A program made the position numbers and the translations under genes. This document shows, piece by piece, positions 46,760-58,964 of a DNA stretch of 64,000 bases (positions are counted from its first letter, which is position 1; every line of letters starts with the position of its first letter). Source of the DNA: Arctopsyche grandis (Eukaryota; Arthropoda; Insecta; Trichoptera; Hydropsychidae); the NCBI RefSeq assembly GCF_051622035.1, contig NC_135367.1, positions 14,746,501-14,810,500 on the forward strand, in the 5' to 3' direction. The notes beneath the pieces were generated by a model that was not told the DNA's origin, ran no database searches, and saw only the letters and a list, made by a program, of their open reading frames with translations.

Positions 46760-48640
46760 CATATATGTATGTATGTACATATCTGAGAAACTTCTTTTGC
46801 ACTCACTCAATTCTCAAGTAATATAAGAACAGCTCCATATAATAGAAGAATAGTCAGCGAATCATATAGCATTCGAAGCACTAATGAACTCTGGAAAGGT
46901 TTATTTGGGATTTTGAGAGGTCATACGACCGCCCGTTCTGTTAGTGTAATACAATGACAAACATTTGGAATAAAATAATTAAGAAGTCATCACAGCATGA
47001 ATTTTACAATACAGAAAATATATTACACAGAATTTGAATTTTATTTTTTTTGTATAATATATTTTTCTAAAGTATAGAATTACAAACAATAATTGCAACA
47101 AGTTAGACCAGTACTGTATCCGCATATATTGATATTTAATGTCACTAATGATAAAAAAAATAATGAGATTAGGAACCGGTACCGCCCACTAGATTATTAA
47201 GAGAAGTGTGCACAAACGCGATGATATGTTAATTTCTGGATTTACAGGCTTTCGACGAAAACAGGAAAGCCTTTCGTACGATAAGGACAACTGGCGGGTG
47301 CTTAGCGTGTTATCTTTACAAATGTGTCACATTATCGAACATATATACACATGTAATGTTTTCAAATGTCACATTTTCAGTGTTCACGATATGTACGTTA
47401 AAAATATACTCACGTCGTTAAATTCATATAATATTGCGATGTTTAAATGGACATATGTGTGTGTACAATAGACTGGAGCGAAAAACGCGAATTTTCATAT
47501 ATAATATGTACAAACATAGTGGAAAACTCGTCGTATCAAGGGAACGTTAAATAAAAAAAAATCATTGATTTTAAACAATGTCCTGTGCCACCTAATATGT
47601 ATGTTGCAATACCGATTATTTGTGTGTATATATTTTTTTTTAAATCACGTAATACTTCGATTTCAAGTAAGACTTTGAGCGTATCTGTTTTTATCAATAC
47701 CGACTTTTTTAAATAATTTATTATACTTTTTTTCCATGTAAAAATAAAGTGAAAACTTATGAGTTTGTCTACGTAAGACCAAATAGTACTATGTAAGACG
47801 TGAACAATATTTTGACGAGTCTTTTTTGGTACGTTGCAAAATAAAACTTTTAAAATTGGCAATAGTAGACAACAATGAGTATTCTGTCTGTTAAATTTTA
47901 TAAGTTTGCTTTTAACAATGTGCAAAAAATATTCATGAAGACGCGCTTGTCAAAATACCATTCACGCATGTATTTGCATAGGTTGAGATTTTATTTTGAA
48001 GTTTTTAAAGATGTTACAATGCCATTAAAAATGATGTACTCATTATGTCGATAAATTTTATTTGTTGCTGTATAGTTTGATTGTATTTCGCATGTACATA
48101 CAAACATACATATATACATATGTACATGTGTACAACGTCTCTGCACGTCACGAACAATGACGGATGTATGGACCAACAAAGACGGATGTATGGGTCGACA
48201 CAGACGGATGTCAACACAGGAGGAACGCATCTAATAAATGTATATACATACATAAATGATAATTGCACTTTTTCATATTGTATTTTTTTACCATACATGT
48301 AATCATAGTAGGCAGAAAAACTATTGTTTTAATCCAACAATTGCCAATTAGGCAATTTTGAATAGCCCTTGGAGGTATGCAAAAAATAAATAAAATCAAT
48401 AATGGCGATAAAACATTGAGATCAAAATTGTTGACCTTCCCACGCAACTAATTATTGATTATTTCTGACTATTTTGCCAAACTTTGCATGTAACGGTTTC
48501 CCATATCTGTTCATTCATGTCGAATATGTAGTATTACATAATACTAAATGCAATAAAAGAGTGAGAAATACAGAACACTGGATGAATGAAGTAATAAACA
48601 AAAATAATGATTTAAAATACAAATTAGCATATATAGATTC
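46760..48640. other. Intergenic AT-rich DNA
   Basis: No gene seen. A short tandem of GACGGATGTATGG-like units (about 22 bp, three copies) lies at about 48,158-48,214. Confidence 0.5.
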
Positions 48641-49345
48641 ATGATTTGAATATACGAGGACTTTGTTTGATGATGTTTTTTATGGTAAACGGATTATTGC
48701 GAAAATTGCGATCGCGCGCACGACCAAATCGTTACCAAAAAAATCGCGAATACGGAATATCTGACACTCGAGTTCCCGTTAGTACAATATTTCGCGTTCA
48801 AGTATCAATTGATGGAGTTTTTGGGTGCCAGATATTCCGTGGTCAAGATTTGTGACGTGCGCAAGATCACTTTTTGCAGAATAATCACTGAACCGTTTTT
48901 ACTTTATCTATGTACGTAGTAACAATAGATGAAGTTTTTTTTATTATATAGTGGCTCATATTTAGAATCAATCAGCGTTGATATAAAAAATCGATTGCAA
49001 ATTTGTCTATTACGATATAAATATGTATGAGTTATATGTAATATTTGGAATTTAACTTTGGGAAACGGGCTGTTAAGATTGGTTTATGAGTAAAACTATT
49101 TAGAGTAAAATTTACTCCTTCCGGTTGATGTGAAAGTATTTAAAAAATACTAGTGTATGAAATTTATCATAAAGCTCTGTACGAACAAGTAATCGCGAGA
49201 CAAAATATCGAGACAAAAGTGCGTATAGGGCCTATTCCGATGAGCGCTTGAATCTTAAAACTTGATCATGAATCAATACCAGATAGAAAACACGAAAACA
49301 TGATCAGGAATCAATACCAGATACAAATCAGTCAAAATATCGAAG
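48640..49345. repeat. Two diverged fragments of the ACTTCCGGTT repeat family
   Basis: The minus-strand tail (inverse of CTACGTACATAGATAAAGTA) is at about 48,900-48,925. CCTTCCGGTTGATGTGA and the paired AACATGATCAGGAATCAATA phrases are at 49,110-49,340. A 14-bp inverted pair ACGGAATATCTG / CAGATATTCCGT flanks about 48,750-48,842. The fuller copy is at 58,965-59,965. Confidence 0.65.
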
Positions 49346-49599
49346 TACTAAGGTTGGGAACCACTGTTGCAACCAAATAAAGAATCGTATTTTGGAATTA
49401 GAGGATTAATATTTCATTCGCAACCCATTTCAATGAACAATTCGTAGAGAGAAGCTAGATAGGCGAGCTTCATATGTACATATACATTCACAGTTGCATA
49501 TGTAAAACTGTAAAAAGGAAAAAATAAATAATCAAAATAAGTCCTAAAATGCTTGTGCGTCCAAACCGGTGTTCTTGTTCGTAACCAATCAATGACATC

Positions 49600-50345
49600 A
49601 TAGGATTACACAGTGACGTCCCGAAGGCATAGGCAGGTAAGGCAATGTTTACGGGCGGCAAATGCTAGGGGACGGTAAATCATGACAGAATAAAAAAAAT
49701 ATTTTTAATAAAGTTAGCAATAAATATTTTTCTCGGAAAGAATCTTGTTCATCTTTTCGGCGAAAAAACGTCAAAGTTCCCGTTCCCGTTTCTCGATGTG
49801 TTTCGATAAGTGAATGTTTCAGTTTCAAATTAATACTTAATAATCAAATTAAATTACAGAAATGATAATTTGTCGGAAAAAACTCAGGCGGCGAACACAT
49901 TTTAAATTATTGCGTTGCAATGCCACTCATTCCTGTTTTCCCGTTCCCGTTCCCGTTTTTGGGCGATTTTTTACAGAAACCATCGCGGGCATGCACACAA
50001 TAACTCACGTAAGTTTCATCGCAATCGGTTGAATGAACTAGCTGAACCCGGCATGCGTTGCAATGCCACAATAACGCATGCGATTCCTGTTCCCGTTCCC
50101 ATTTGTCGGAAAAACGCAGGCAGCGAACACGTTGGTCGCGACGCGAAAACATTTGAAATTATAGCTCATTCCCGTTTTTCCCGTTTCCGTTCCCGTTTTT
50201 TTTTCACAGTCATCTTCCCGGACATGCATACAACAAATCCTGAAAGTTCCATCGTAATCGGTTCAGTGGTTTATGAGCCTATTCGAGACACACAGACAGA
50301 CATTCATTTATATACCTATATACATATGTATATATAGATTTAAAA
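49600..50345 (+). mobile_element. Unclassified non-LTR-like dispersed repeat 3' end
   Basis: Repeats of CCCGTTCCCGTT alternate with GCATGCACACAATAACTCAC and GCATGCATACAACAAATCC. Then AAGTTCCATCGTAATCGGTT and GAGACACACAGACAGACATT precede an AT-rich tail. This ATCGNAATCGGTT...GAGACA...CAGACA ending is common in insect non-LTR element tails. No RT coding is preserved. Confidence 0.55.
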
Positions 50346-51265
50346 TCATGATTTCTATAAAGAAATTATTAAATTTGAATTCATTAGTGGATTTATTACA
50401 TACTTCAGTAAAATTGGAGATTCTAGTTGAGAAATACCATAATACCATTAATTAAAGAAAATAAGAGTCGGAGTCGGTTGATTTTTTACGACTCCAGCTC
50501 CGATTGAAATGCTCTAACTCCACGACTCCAAATCCGAATTAGCAGTCCTGCTTAAATCTGTACTTAAATTCAAATATAATAAATATTAACCGTGTTAAGT
50601 TATTGTGCTTTTAAATTTATTTTATACAATGTAGTCCGACTATACTTTTATTTTCAAAATTCAAGTGGTCAACTACTATAAGCCAAGTGGCCAACTATTA
50701 GTACTACATAGTGAATAGAAAAGAGTGAAGAAGCGACCCTCGAAACTAAACGTCACTTTAATAATAAAGATTAAATAACACGAAACCGCCAAGAGGGGAA
50801 AAATACACAATACATTTTACATCATAAACTGACACGCAACATTTACTCGAACAACAGAAACGAAGTAATTTTTCCACCTACATACATACATACACACAAT
50901 TTCATCACATACTTTACAGCCGCTTTCTCACACGGTAAAATTGAAGTATTACACGCACCACAGTTTGTGCAACACATCTATCACAGAAACAGATACACAC
51001 CCACAATGCTCGCAAAGAAAAGCGGCGATGTCGAGACAGTGGCGCTAATTGAAGATTCGCAACGCGTATCGTTACGCCATTTGTCCGAGTCCAATTTCCC
51101 CCGAAACGGACGCGTTTATAACAAAATGTAATTACTAATCATAATACAGGTAGATGAGATAAAAAAAAATATTACTAAAATATGCACTATGCAAGATATA
51201 ACAAACACTATTTTACGTCTATAATACTTCAAGTGACGTGAGCGATTTTGCTTGATGTTGTTGAT
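50346..51265. other. Intergenic DNA, no gene seen
   Basis: AT-rich; a slightly GC-richer stretch at about 50,940-51,120 without recognisable exon. Confidence 0.45.
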
Positions 51266-51269
51266 TTTT

Positions 51270-51440
51270 TTTTATTATATACATATATACCAGGAAGGCC
51301 TAACAGGTAAACCCCAATGCGCCTTCCTGGCCAATTACAAACAATGCAGCATTTTAATAACACAAGTTGACAAGTTACGAGACACTGAAAACTCGAAATT
51401 AGCGAGACATCTATGAATTTTAGCTTGTACATAAATTTTA
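51270..51440 (-). mobile_element. SINE 3' fragment with perfect 10-bp hairpin
   Basis: CCAGGAAGGC (51,290-51,299) pairs with GCCTTCCTGG (51,321-51,330). The loop read on the minus strand is GCATTGGGGTTTACCTGTTA. The stem is nearly the same as at 16,994 but perfectly paired. Confidence 0.88.
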
Positions 51441-51547
51441 TTGTACATTAATCATACTCAAATAGTGGTGACATAGTAAGTAGGAAAGTTTTGAGCTAAT
51501 TTAATCGTAGAACGTTCGATCCAGTTCGATAGGCTCGTGGCATGTGT

Positions 51548-52000
51548 TTTTTTTAGATAGTTTTGCACATGTTAGAAAACCGCTAGCATACATACATATG
51601 TATTCTATGCTTATGGTACCCAGGCTGGCCTAGCTAAGAAGGCATAACAGGTAACCCCCCATGCGCCTTCCTGGTCAATGATAAACATCAACAAATAATT
51701 TATAGAGTAATTTTACACAGCATCACAGATACATATATGGATAAATTTGTATTTTTGTAGCATTTACAAATCAGCAAATTCGAGATGATGAGATGAGAAG
51801 TTCAACAGTGATCGATAATGGTCCCATATTTGAAGAAATGTAGGAGAAACTAGTCGCATTTTCCACAGCGGGATGCCACGAACGTGCTGGTGCTGTTCGA
51901 GTCAGTGTATTGTCGCCCTAAGTTTCTCATAAAGTGTGATTAGCTTGAAGTTTGTTTTAGGAAAAAATCGACTGCGTTCATACTACATACTTTCTTACAT
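51548..52000 (+). repeat. Unclassified dispersed repeat, copy B, split by a SINE fragment
   Basis: TTTTTTTTAGATAGTTTTGC begins it and AACAGTGATCGATAATGG resumes it after a SINE 3' fragment (about 51,612-51,790, minus, with GCCTTCCTGG-type stem). It parallels copy A at 43,800-44,170. Confidence 0.6.
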
Positions 52001-53270
52001 AAAACAACTAACTGACATGACTAATAAAATTACCAACTTTCTTACATAAAATAAACCATGAAAGAGATTAGGTTGGCGAGGTAATTTTCAATAAATGGAG
52101 AGGGGTACCTTTTCCGTAGTTTAGCCGCATTAATTCGTTATATTATCCGTAAACGTAAGTTTTACTTCAAAACTTTAAGATGATTTTGGATAAGAAAAAT
52201 AGCGTTTTCAGGCAAATTGGTGTCTTGGAGGAAGGTATATACATAGTTATGGTTCAATCAAATTCTTATCAGATTTTCAAATGTTTTATTCGTAATATAT
52301 TCAAACATGTTTACGATTCAGCTTCGTAAATTTTAAGAATAACGTTGAAAAAAAAAATCATCATCATATGGAAAACGTGCCCAAAGCCTGAAACACGAGT
52401 AAAAAGTTAAATTAGAACGGGTCGGCCATTAATCACAGTCTTTCGTGTCCTACCTAGTCCACCCTCCCACTTTTGCTTTGGCCTCCCCACTCATCCTTAT
52501 TATCCTTAAGCGTTTCGTGACGAAAAAATAATTAACGTCGTGGTTGAACGTCGCTTAATCGACGACGCGTTGCCGATTATGCGAACCAAAGATAAGCATT
52601 AAAACCAAATTAAAAGTCACCATGTGTCGCCACGCGTTTACAATGTAATTTATTTTGTATTAAAAGCCGTTTGGCAATTTCCGTCATCAACTGAATTGTC
52701 AATGTGTTTAATGTGCGAACGTTTCGTAATTATCGCCGAAAGGTTTATTTACGTTCGACTTATTTCAAAAACTTTTTTTTTTTCAATCAGATCCGTGAAG
52801 ACAATCTCAGTAAAATTATTAAATGTGTTTGTTTTATGTTTTCAGGTATGTATTTTCCCGTTGCATAATTGACGTCTATGACATATAATGACATTTGTGT
52901 CAAGATTTTCAAAACAAAGGTTTGTATGTACATACATTGCGTTGCAAAAAGTCTGAAAGTACGTTTATGTTTTTGGGTAGCTGAGTTGTCGATATATGTA
53001 CAGTTGTCAATTATTTTATGTCCAATTGTGTCAAGGGAGTTGGCAAGCTGCCTCGTTGAAATACGAAAAACTCTAAAAAAAAGGACATATTTGGAACCTT
53101 TGCAGATTTTTAATGACTAATTTAATATATTGTAATTAGTATTTTTTGTGGGACGAAATTTAAATCAATTTCGAGTTTAATAAATAAGCAAGTATTTTTT
53201 TTGTCACATATTTTACTCTCGATATTAATTTCGGTTATCGACTGAAGTTGATTTTGATAGAAGAGAATTT
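52001..53270. other. Intergenic AT-rich DNA, no gene seen
   Basis: Short ORFs only. No element or coding family recognised. Confidence 0.5.
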
Positions 53271-53274
53271 ATTC

Positions 53275-53362
53275 GTGCTGCTGATCAGTGATTTGCAGTG
53301 CTGCTGTAGCTGATCAGCAGCACTGCAGTATTTCTGCAGTGCTGCTGATCAGTGATTTGTGA
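53275..53362. repeat. Short palindromic/direct repeat cluster of GCTGCTGATCAG
   Basis: GTGCTGCTGATCAGTGATTTG occurs at both edges with inverse GCTGATCAGCAGCACTGCAG between them. It can form a strong hairpin and lies directly before a SINE body. Confidence 0.85.
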
Positions 53363-53520
53363 CTCCAAGTCGATCGTTTCCTATCAATTTGCCAATTTAA
53401 CTGATTTAATTGTTGACACGGTTTTCAAATTTATAATTTATATTTTTACAAATTTAATACCATTGGTGTAGCTCAGGGTTTAGCCCGTAATGGCATTATT
53501 GTAAAATAAAAGAATATTCG
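53355..53520 (+). mobile_element. SINE fragment with 3' hairpin
   Basis: Body TTGTGACTCCAAGTCGATCG, ATTTGCCAATTTAACTG. 3' hairpin AATACCATT (about 53,457) / AATGGCATT (about 53,491) with one mismatch and CAGGGTTTAGCCCG in the loop. Tail GTAAAATAAAAG. Confidence 0.75.
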
Positions 53521-55170
53521 TACATATAATAAATCAGTATCCACGATTTTTATGAATATGCAAGTATAATAAAAACAATATTATAATATTGATAATCAAT
53601 GAATATTAATATTCTAGATTCTAGATTATTCTACACATTCTAGATTACAACATTCAGAATTTCTAAAATAAGCTTGTTAATGGATTCAACGGTTCGATTA
53701 GATATTAGTTTAACATTTTTTCGGAACCTATTTTGATATTGATCTTTCACGCGATTGAATCTCATACAATGTACGTATTGATTTTGCGAAAATTCAGCGT
53801 CGAGGAAACTATTCAGTTCAACGAGCAATTGCTTGCTGCGTAATTCATCCTCTCGTGTATGAAAATTTTCTTTAAAAAATCATGACATTATGCATTGTAT
53901 ATTTTCATTCGCAAAACAAAAGGAAATGACGCACCAGAGAGAAAATTAAAAATTAGCATTAACCATTATCTTATGCGAAAAGCACAGTAATAGAAAGACA
54001 TCCGCTAAACAAGATCCTTGCAATTAGACGTCGCTTTCTAAACAAAGTGAAACAGAAGAAAATCTAATTGAAATTGAAAACGTTTTCCGAGAAAAAGTAG
54101 TTGACTTTGATGGAACATCGTCGCTAACAATTCTAATGGCTCATTTAATTAGGAAAGTAAATATAAGAACCGACGGCAAAGGAGAACGCGCATCATTCAT
54201 TATAGGGCGTTAATTGTAATAGTAAACATCTTTGCGTCAAACGAAAGCGAAATTTTTGCACAACGTATGCAAACTTTTCGCAAAATTGATATACAGCGTG
54301 TTACGAAAGGACATATTTACAAAAAGCAGTATTATTTATATGTATGTATGTACATAGTGCGCGTGTGTAAATCACACTAGTAAATTAAATTATGCAATCG
54401 AATAATAAAAAATCGTCGGTTTTACCGGAATACATAATTTCGAAGTATATATGTATGTGTATACATACATACATATATTATGATGAAATATATTAATATT
54501 TATACTGCTTTTTCACGGACAAGGTTATTTCCTTTTTAATTAACAACATAATACCTACGGAATATAAGCACATTTGTACATATCAAGGCAAGTTAAATTC
54601 GTCTGAAATATTATATACACACGTGTACATTAAAAATTAATAACAAATTTTAAATAAACCAAACTTGACTGTACATATTTCAGCGTTTGGAATGTAATTT
54701 GTAAGTTTCGTAATTATATATATTACATATATTTAATATCTAATTGTCTTACTTAAAAGCGCCCAATCCTTTGTATCTCGAAATGAGATTACTGAAAATC
54801 TCTGACAGTAAAAATTAGTCAAGGTGAAGTTCATATAAGATAAGGTAACGGTTCAGTCTCCGTCAGATTAAGGCAAATATTGCGGGAACCATATCTGTTT
54901 ATGGAAACATCTGAAGAAAATATTACGATTTATTATTTGTTATATGATTTTGTATAATTTTTTGTCAAAAAGCGTAGAAATGTCCGTATCCTCATCACAA
55001 AACGCCAAAATCGTTTTTTTTGATGAGGTTGGTGTTTGGGTCTCCGTCATCCGGGTAACTGCTGCAATATATACATACGTGGCTGAAATGTCGACCGTTT
55101 TAATTTTTTTTTCGGAATTTCAGTCGCCTTAAATGCCGATTACTCTAAACACTCACTACTTATTGCAATG
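53521..55170. other. Intergenic AT-rich DNA, no gene seen
   Basis: The ORFs at 53,640-53,828 and 54,944-55,132 have no recognisable motifs; no element placed. Confidence 0.5.
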
Positions 55171-55189
55171 ACTTTAGATCAAAGCTTAA

Positions 55190-55525
55190 ACCCATATGTT
55201 TAAGATTTGATCCACAACGTATCTCACTGATTATGCAATTGTTTACTAGTAGAGAGTTCAAATTCCGGAAATTATTCATTTTACATACGCTACTGGCAAG
55301 ATCTGGGTGGTTATTAAATACAGATCGACCTTCTCTTGTTAGAGTTTGTCATTTTTTTTTAACTTAACTGTTGTGACGGATCTAATGAAATCGGTATCCC
55401 CCTCCCTCCTCCTTTGACACAAATCCGAAATTGTTGATATACCTGCATTGTAGAATGTATTTATGTACAAGTTTGGCCATATGTAGGTGTCGCTTCAGGG
55501 CAACCTTTTATGTCATCTATGGTGA
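55190..55525 (+). mobile_element. SINE, diverged
   Basis: Head with TCTCACTGATTATGCAATTG and box B GAGTTCAAATTCC. Middle GGCAAGATCTGGGTGG, TTAGAGTTTGTCA. The 3' block GTCGCTTCAGGGCAACC is like that at 60,790. It is cut by the LTR at 55,526. Confidence 0.7.
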
Positions 55526-55889
55526 TGTAACGTGGGATCATGAGAAAGAGTATCCACTGTCTAACTGCATTCATGGGTGAACAATAGAGACCCCGGATTA
55601 GGTTAACGGGACTCAGTAAGTGACCGAACAAAGGATACGCTGGAATTCTCACAGACCTGGGCGAGTGCGTGCGTAAACAATAGACTCACCAGGGTAGACC
55701 TTAAAGTGCGTATACAATAGAAACATTAATGGATCAGGGAAGCTGTGCTGTGCAACTTGTTCTTTATAAGGAGGTACATACGGTAGATCTGGAGTGAGCG
55801 GTGGTTCCGTGTGGACCTCTGGGATCGTTGAATAAATGCTTTGAAGCGACTTTAGCCTTTCATTTCATTCAACCCACCCGTACTCAACA
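55526..55889 (+). mobile_element. Probable solo LTR, about 364 bp, diverged member of the 46,220 family
   Basis: TGTAACGTGGGATC...CCCGTACTCAACA. It shares the 3' organisation with 46,220-46,755: CTTTATAAGGAGGTAC, GTTGAATAAATGCTTTGA and CAACCCACCCGTACTCAACA. No exact target duplication is seen (GTGA against TTAA). Confidence 0.7.
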
Positions 55890-55923
55890 TTAAGAATGAA
55901 ATATATGAAATAAATAAAAACAT

Positions 55924-56095
55924 AATATAAACCAGCAACGTAGCTCAACGTATAATGCTACCATTAACTCATGGAATCAATTCCTGGCCCGGCGTTGCTA
56001 GCCAGACCTTGGATATATGTGACTCCAGATCGATTAGAGTTTGTCAATTTATCTGATTTCATTGTTGAAACGGTCCTAAACAAATTGGTAACGTA
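55924..56095 (+). mobile_element. SINE fragment (head and body)
   Basis: Head with CGTAGCTCAACGTATAATGC and weak box B; body GCTAGCCAGACCTTGGATAT, GTGACTCCAGATCGATTAG, TTGTTGAAACGGTCC. 3' end absent, replaced by the fold-back fragment at 56,107. Confidence 0.8.
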
Positions 56096-56106
56096 TCCTC
56101 ATTTGG

Positions 56107-56251
56107 GGTCTACCTCACGGGACCGAAAGTGAAAAGCCCGAAAAAGCAAATATCGGAAGGCAAAGATCGAAAATCGAAAGATCTTTAGTCGAAAGATAAA
56201 AAAGGGTGCATGGTAAACGGTACTATGTACATATATACATATAATATATAT
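56107..56251 (+). mobile_element. Fold-back element left-arm fragment
   Basis: GGTCTACCTCACGGGACC, then AAATATCGGAAGGCAAAG, GAAAGATCTTTAGTCGAAAG and GGGTGCATGGTAAACGGTAC, as in 10,207-10,320 and 3,530-3,643. Confidence 0.85.
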
Positions 56252-56421
56252 GAGTGGCATGCGGTGAAATTATCTCTCTTTTTGTCATACAGTCTTGTTT
56301 AATGTGCGCGCGCAGGATATGGGATGAAAAGCTTGTTCCTCTTGTTCCTGTTGTATCCTGCTCGTACAAATTAAGTGAGGATGTACGACGGGGGGAGAGA
56401 GAGTTTTACCGCACGCCACTG
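56252..56421. mobile_element. hAT MITE enclosing a fold-back core, 170 bp, target duplication ATATATAT
   Basis: AGTGGCATGCGGTGAAATTA at the left and TTTTACCGCACGCCACTG at the right form hAT TIRs (same family as 28,029-28,103). ATATATAT lies on both sides. The interior ATGTGCGCGCGCAGGATA...GTTCCTGTTGTATCCTGCTC is the central part of the fold-back family at 10,360-10,470. Confidence 0.8.
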
Positions 56422-57710
56422 ATATATATATATACTAACCGTTTTTCATATGTGTGCATGGTAAACGAACATTTTCGACTTTTTAACATTCGGTGCGGTG
56501 ACGGTCACCCCCTCATTTGTCACCATTATTTGAATATCAAATTTAGAATAATAATTTTATAAATTTATATACAGTATATATGCATCGCCTTGATGCAAAC
56601 CCCGTAATGGGACCTTTGTAAATATAATTTTTTTAAACAAATAAATATGAAATATTTTCATATAAAAAGTAAAAAAAAAAAATTACTTTGGCATTTGAAA
56701 GAACAAGTGATGGGGATTAAGTTACTAATTATACGCAGTCACCTTGTACTCGTATAATAAAAAGATGGGTCTAAAACATCACATATATAATTCTGGTAAC
56801 AACATCAATATCGATAGGTTTATTATTTTGATGAAACCCAATACAGCGTTACGACCAATCAACACAACAGTGTCAACAATATTTTTAACAGTGGACAGAA
56901 CTGCCATTAACGAGTAGATAGAGACTTTGTTCGCCGTCGTTTGATTGACAGCATCGAGCAACGAAACGTACGTTCTATAGATAATAACCCATCACATACA
57001 TATTAATATTACATACACATATTACACACACAGATGTGTATTTGATTTCCACCTTTTTTCCTCATTATTCTCTCTTTTGCCAATACGAAACGGTTCTCTT
57101 TCGACGGTTACGCGTAAATCAAACGGGAGTCGATAACTTTTCACCCCACCGTCAGTTATTCATTCGTAGACATTATAAAACATATACTCTGGTATAAAAA
57201 AATGCTTATGAATGTGTAAAATATACGTAAATTTGTATACCTGTCCGTCGCGTCTCGTTCGCAAAAGTCGATGTAGCGAAAACGTGGGAAAATTATCGGG
57301 AAATTTACTCTCTCTCTCTCTCTCTCGGTTCAAATCCGCATTAGTCGCAGATTAAAATCATCGCTCTTCATTCCATACATTATATTATATTTTTGTGCTT
57401 ATATGTACTTTTCTGAATTTACGTCATGTATAAATTCGTTCGGAACTTTTCCGTTTGAATTATTATCGTTTATAAAGCGTGATTAATATGCTGTCGGTTT
57501 GAAACATAGATGTTTTCGTAAATATGTATGTGTATATAAGTAGCATGTAATTTTGCGCGTTCATTTTGCTTATCTTATAGTGTGTGATTGGATTATAACG
57601 TTCACATCATAATAAAATGCACGTCCTGTAACATCCTAATAATTTCAAGTTTGTTCAAACCAACAATGTATGTATGTGAAAGAGGATTTTTCTTTATCGA
57701 AAAAAATATA
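56422..57710. other. Intergenic region with a CT microsatellite
   Basis: No gene recognised. A (CT)n run is at about 57,307-57,327. A fold-back-like phrase GTGCATGGTAAACGAACATT is at about 56,454, and a weak SINE-type 3' block at about 56,580-56,620. Confidence 0.5.
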
Positions 57711-57712
57711 TA

Positions 57713-58335
57713 CAGCTGTAAACAAATGTATTAGGCCATTTGTAAAATATGGTTTTAACCGAAAATACGTATTATTAGGTATTTGAAACAGTCAATACCT
57801 TCATCGCATATTACTAGGCTTTCTTCTTTTGTTTAACCCTACTTTCTCTTTTTTGGGTCGTTTATTATTGAAAAAAATAAAAAAGAAATTGTCCATTTTA
57901 CGCAAATCAGTGTTTCGAGGGAAGTGGTTTCGTCGCTTCGTTTTTATCGTTTCCATTTCTATTTTCTTTTAATTAAGTGAATCTTCTTTAATTGAATAAT
58001 GACAAAATATGGGAATCCAATGAAGGGAACTAGACTTTCAAGGGTTGGGATCGAAAAAAGTTTCAAATAACTTAAATTATCGCGATGCTCGGTCTAAACG
58101 ACATTAAAATAATTCAGTGAGATTGGTTTTATAAAAAAAATCCATTAAAAACGGGAAAAATGAGGAATAGATTCTCATCTAAGCGATTGTCTTTCAAAAT
58201 CCCAAAAACGAACTTTCTGCGCTAGCAAGAAAAGTGAATGGAATATAAAATTTTCTTCGCGAATCGTAAGAAGACGTCTGACGGAAGCTACATAAACAAT
58301 TTTTTACAGCGGCCTAATACATTTGTCCACGGCTG
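57713..58335 (+). mobile_element. Tc1-like transposon remnant, 623 bp
   Basis: The left end CAGCTGTAAACAAATGTATT and right end inverse (AATACATTTGTCCACGGCTG) are bounded by TA (57,711-57,712 and 58,336-58,337). AGGCC follows the TIR on both sides. The interior keeps a DNA-binding-domain fragment (58,221-58,295). Confidence 0.88.
58221..58295 (+). pseudogene. Tc1-like transposase N-terminal (helix-turn-helix) remnant
   Basis: The frame reads ASKKSEWNIKFSSRIVRRRL then TEAT and a stop. The RIVRRRLTEA block fits the second helix-turn-helix of Tc1 transposases (S..TVRRRL.EAGL). The upstream and catalytic DDE parts are absent. Confidence 0.65.
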
Positions 58336-58964
58336 TATATTTATTTTAACACACAAATACTTTTCTATTGCAAAAAAGTGTATTTGAATGAAAAAAATTA
58401 TTTAAAACTAAACAATTTGGGTTTGTTACTGAAGAATAATCACATTGAGCTCTCACTTGACTCGCAGTGAAGTTGGAAAATCGGAAAATTTCACATCGTA
58501 AAACTATTCCCGTTATTGCCGAAAAATTTACGATTCTGAGAACATACCAGTTCGCGAACCAATGTTTCCAAAACAGAAACACGCAATATTCCAACTGACG
58601 AAATTCTTACACAGTAACTGATAAACGAAAAACAACCAATACAGAATTAATTCAGTCTCCATTGCTACATTGGACTCTCTCCAAATAATATTCTATTCCT
58701 TCCGATCATCATTTTTCGTCTCCATGCGTCACGATGACTACAGTCTGTGTGGACCGCATGCGACCTGTCCAAATTTGCAATTTTTATATATTTTTTACTG
58801 GTCTACTTCGTTCTACCAACTTGCAATTTCTCAAAACTCGATTTCTCAACTTTTTCGGTGCATTTCGTCGTCGAGTTTGTATATGTATATACAAAACTTA
58901 TATACGAAAATGTTTTACATAGTGAAATACTTATTTTACGAGATAAACATTAACTATTAAAATT

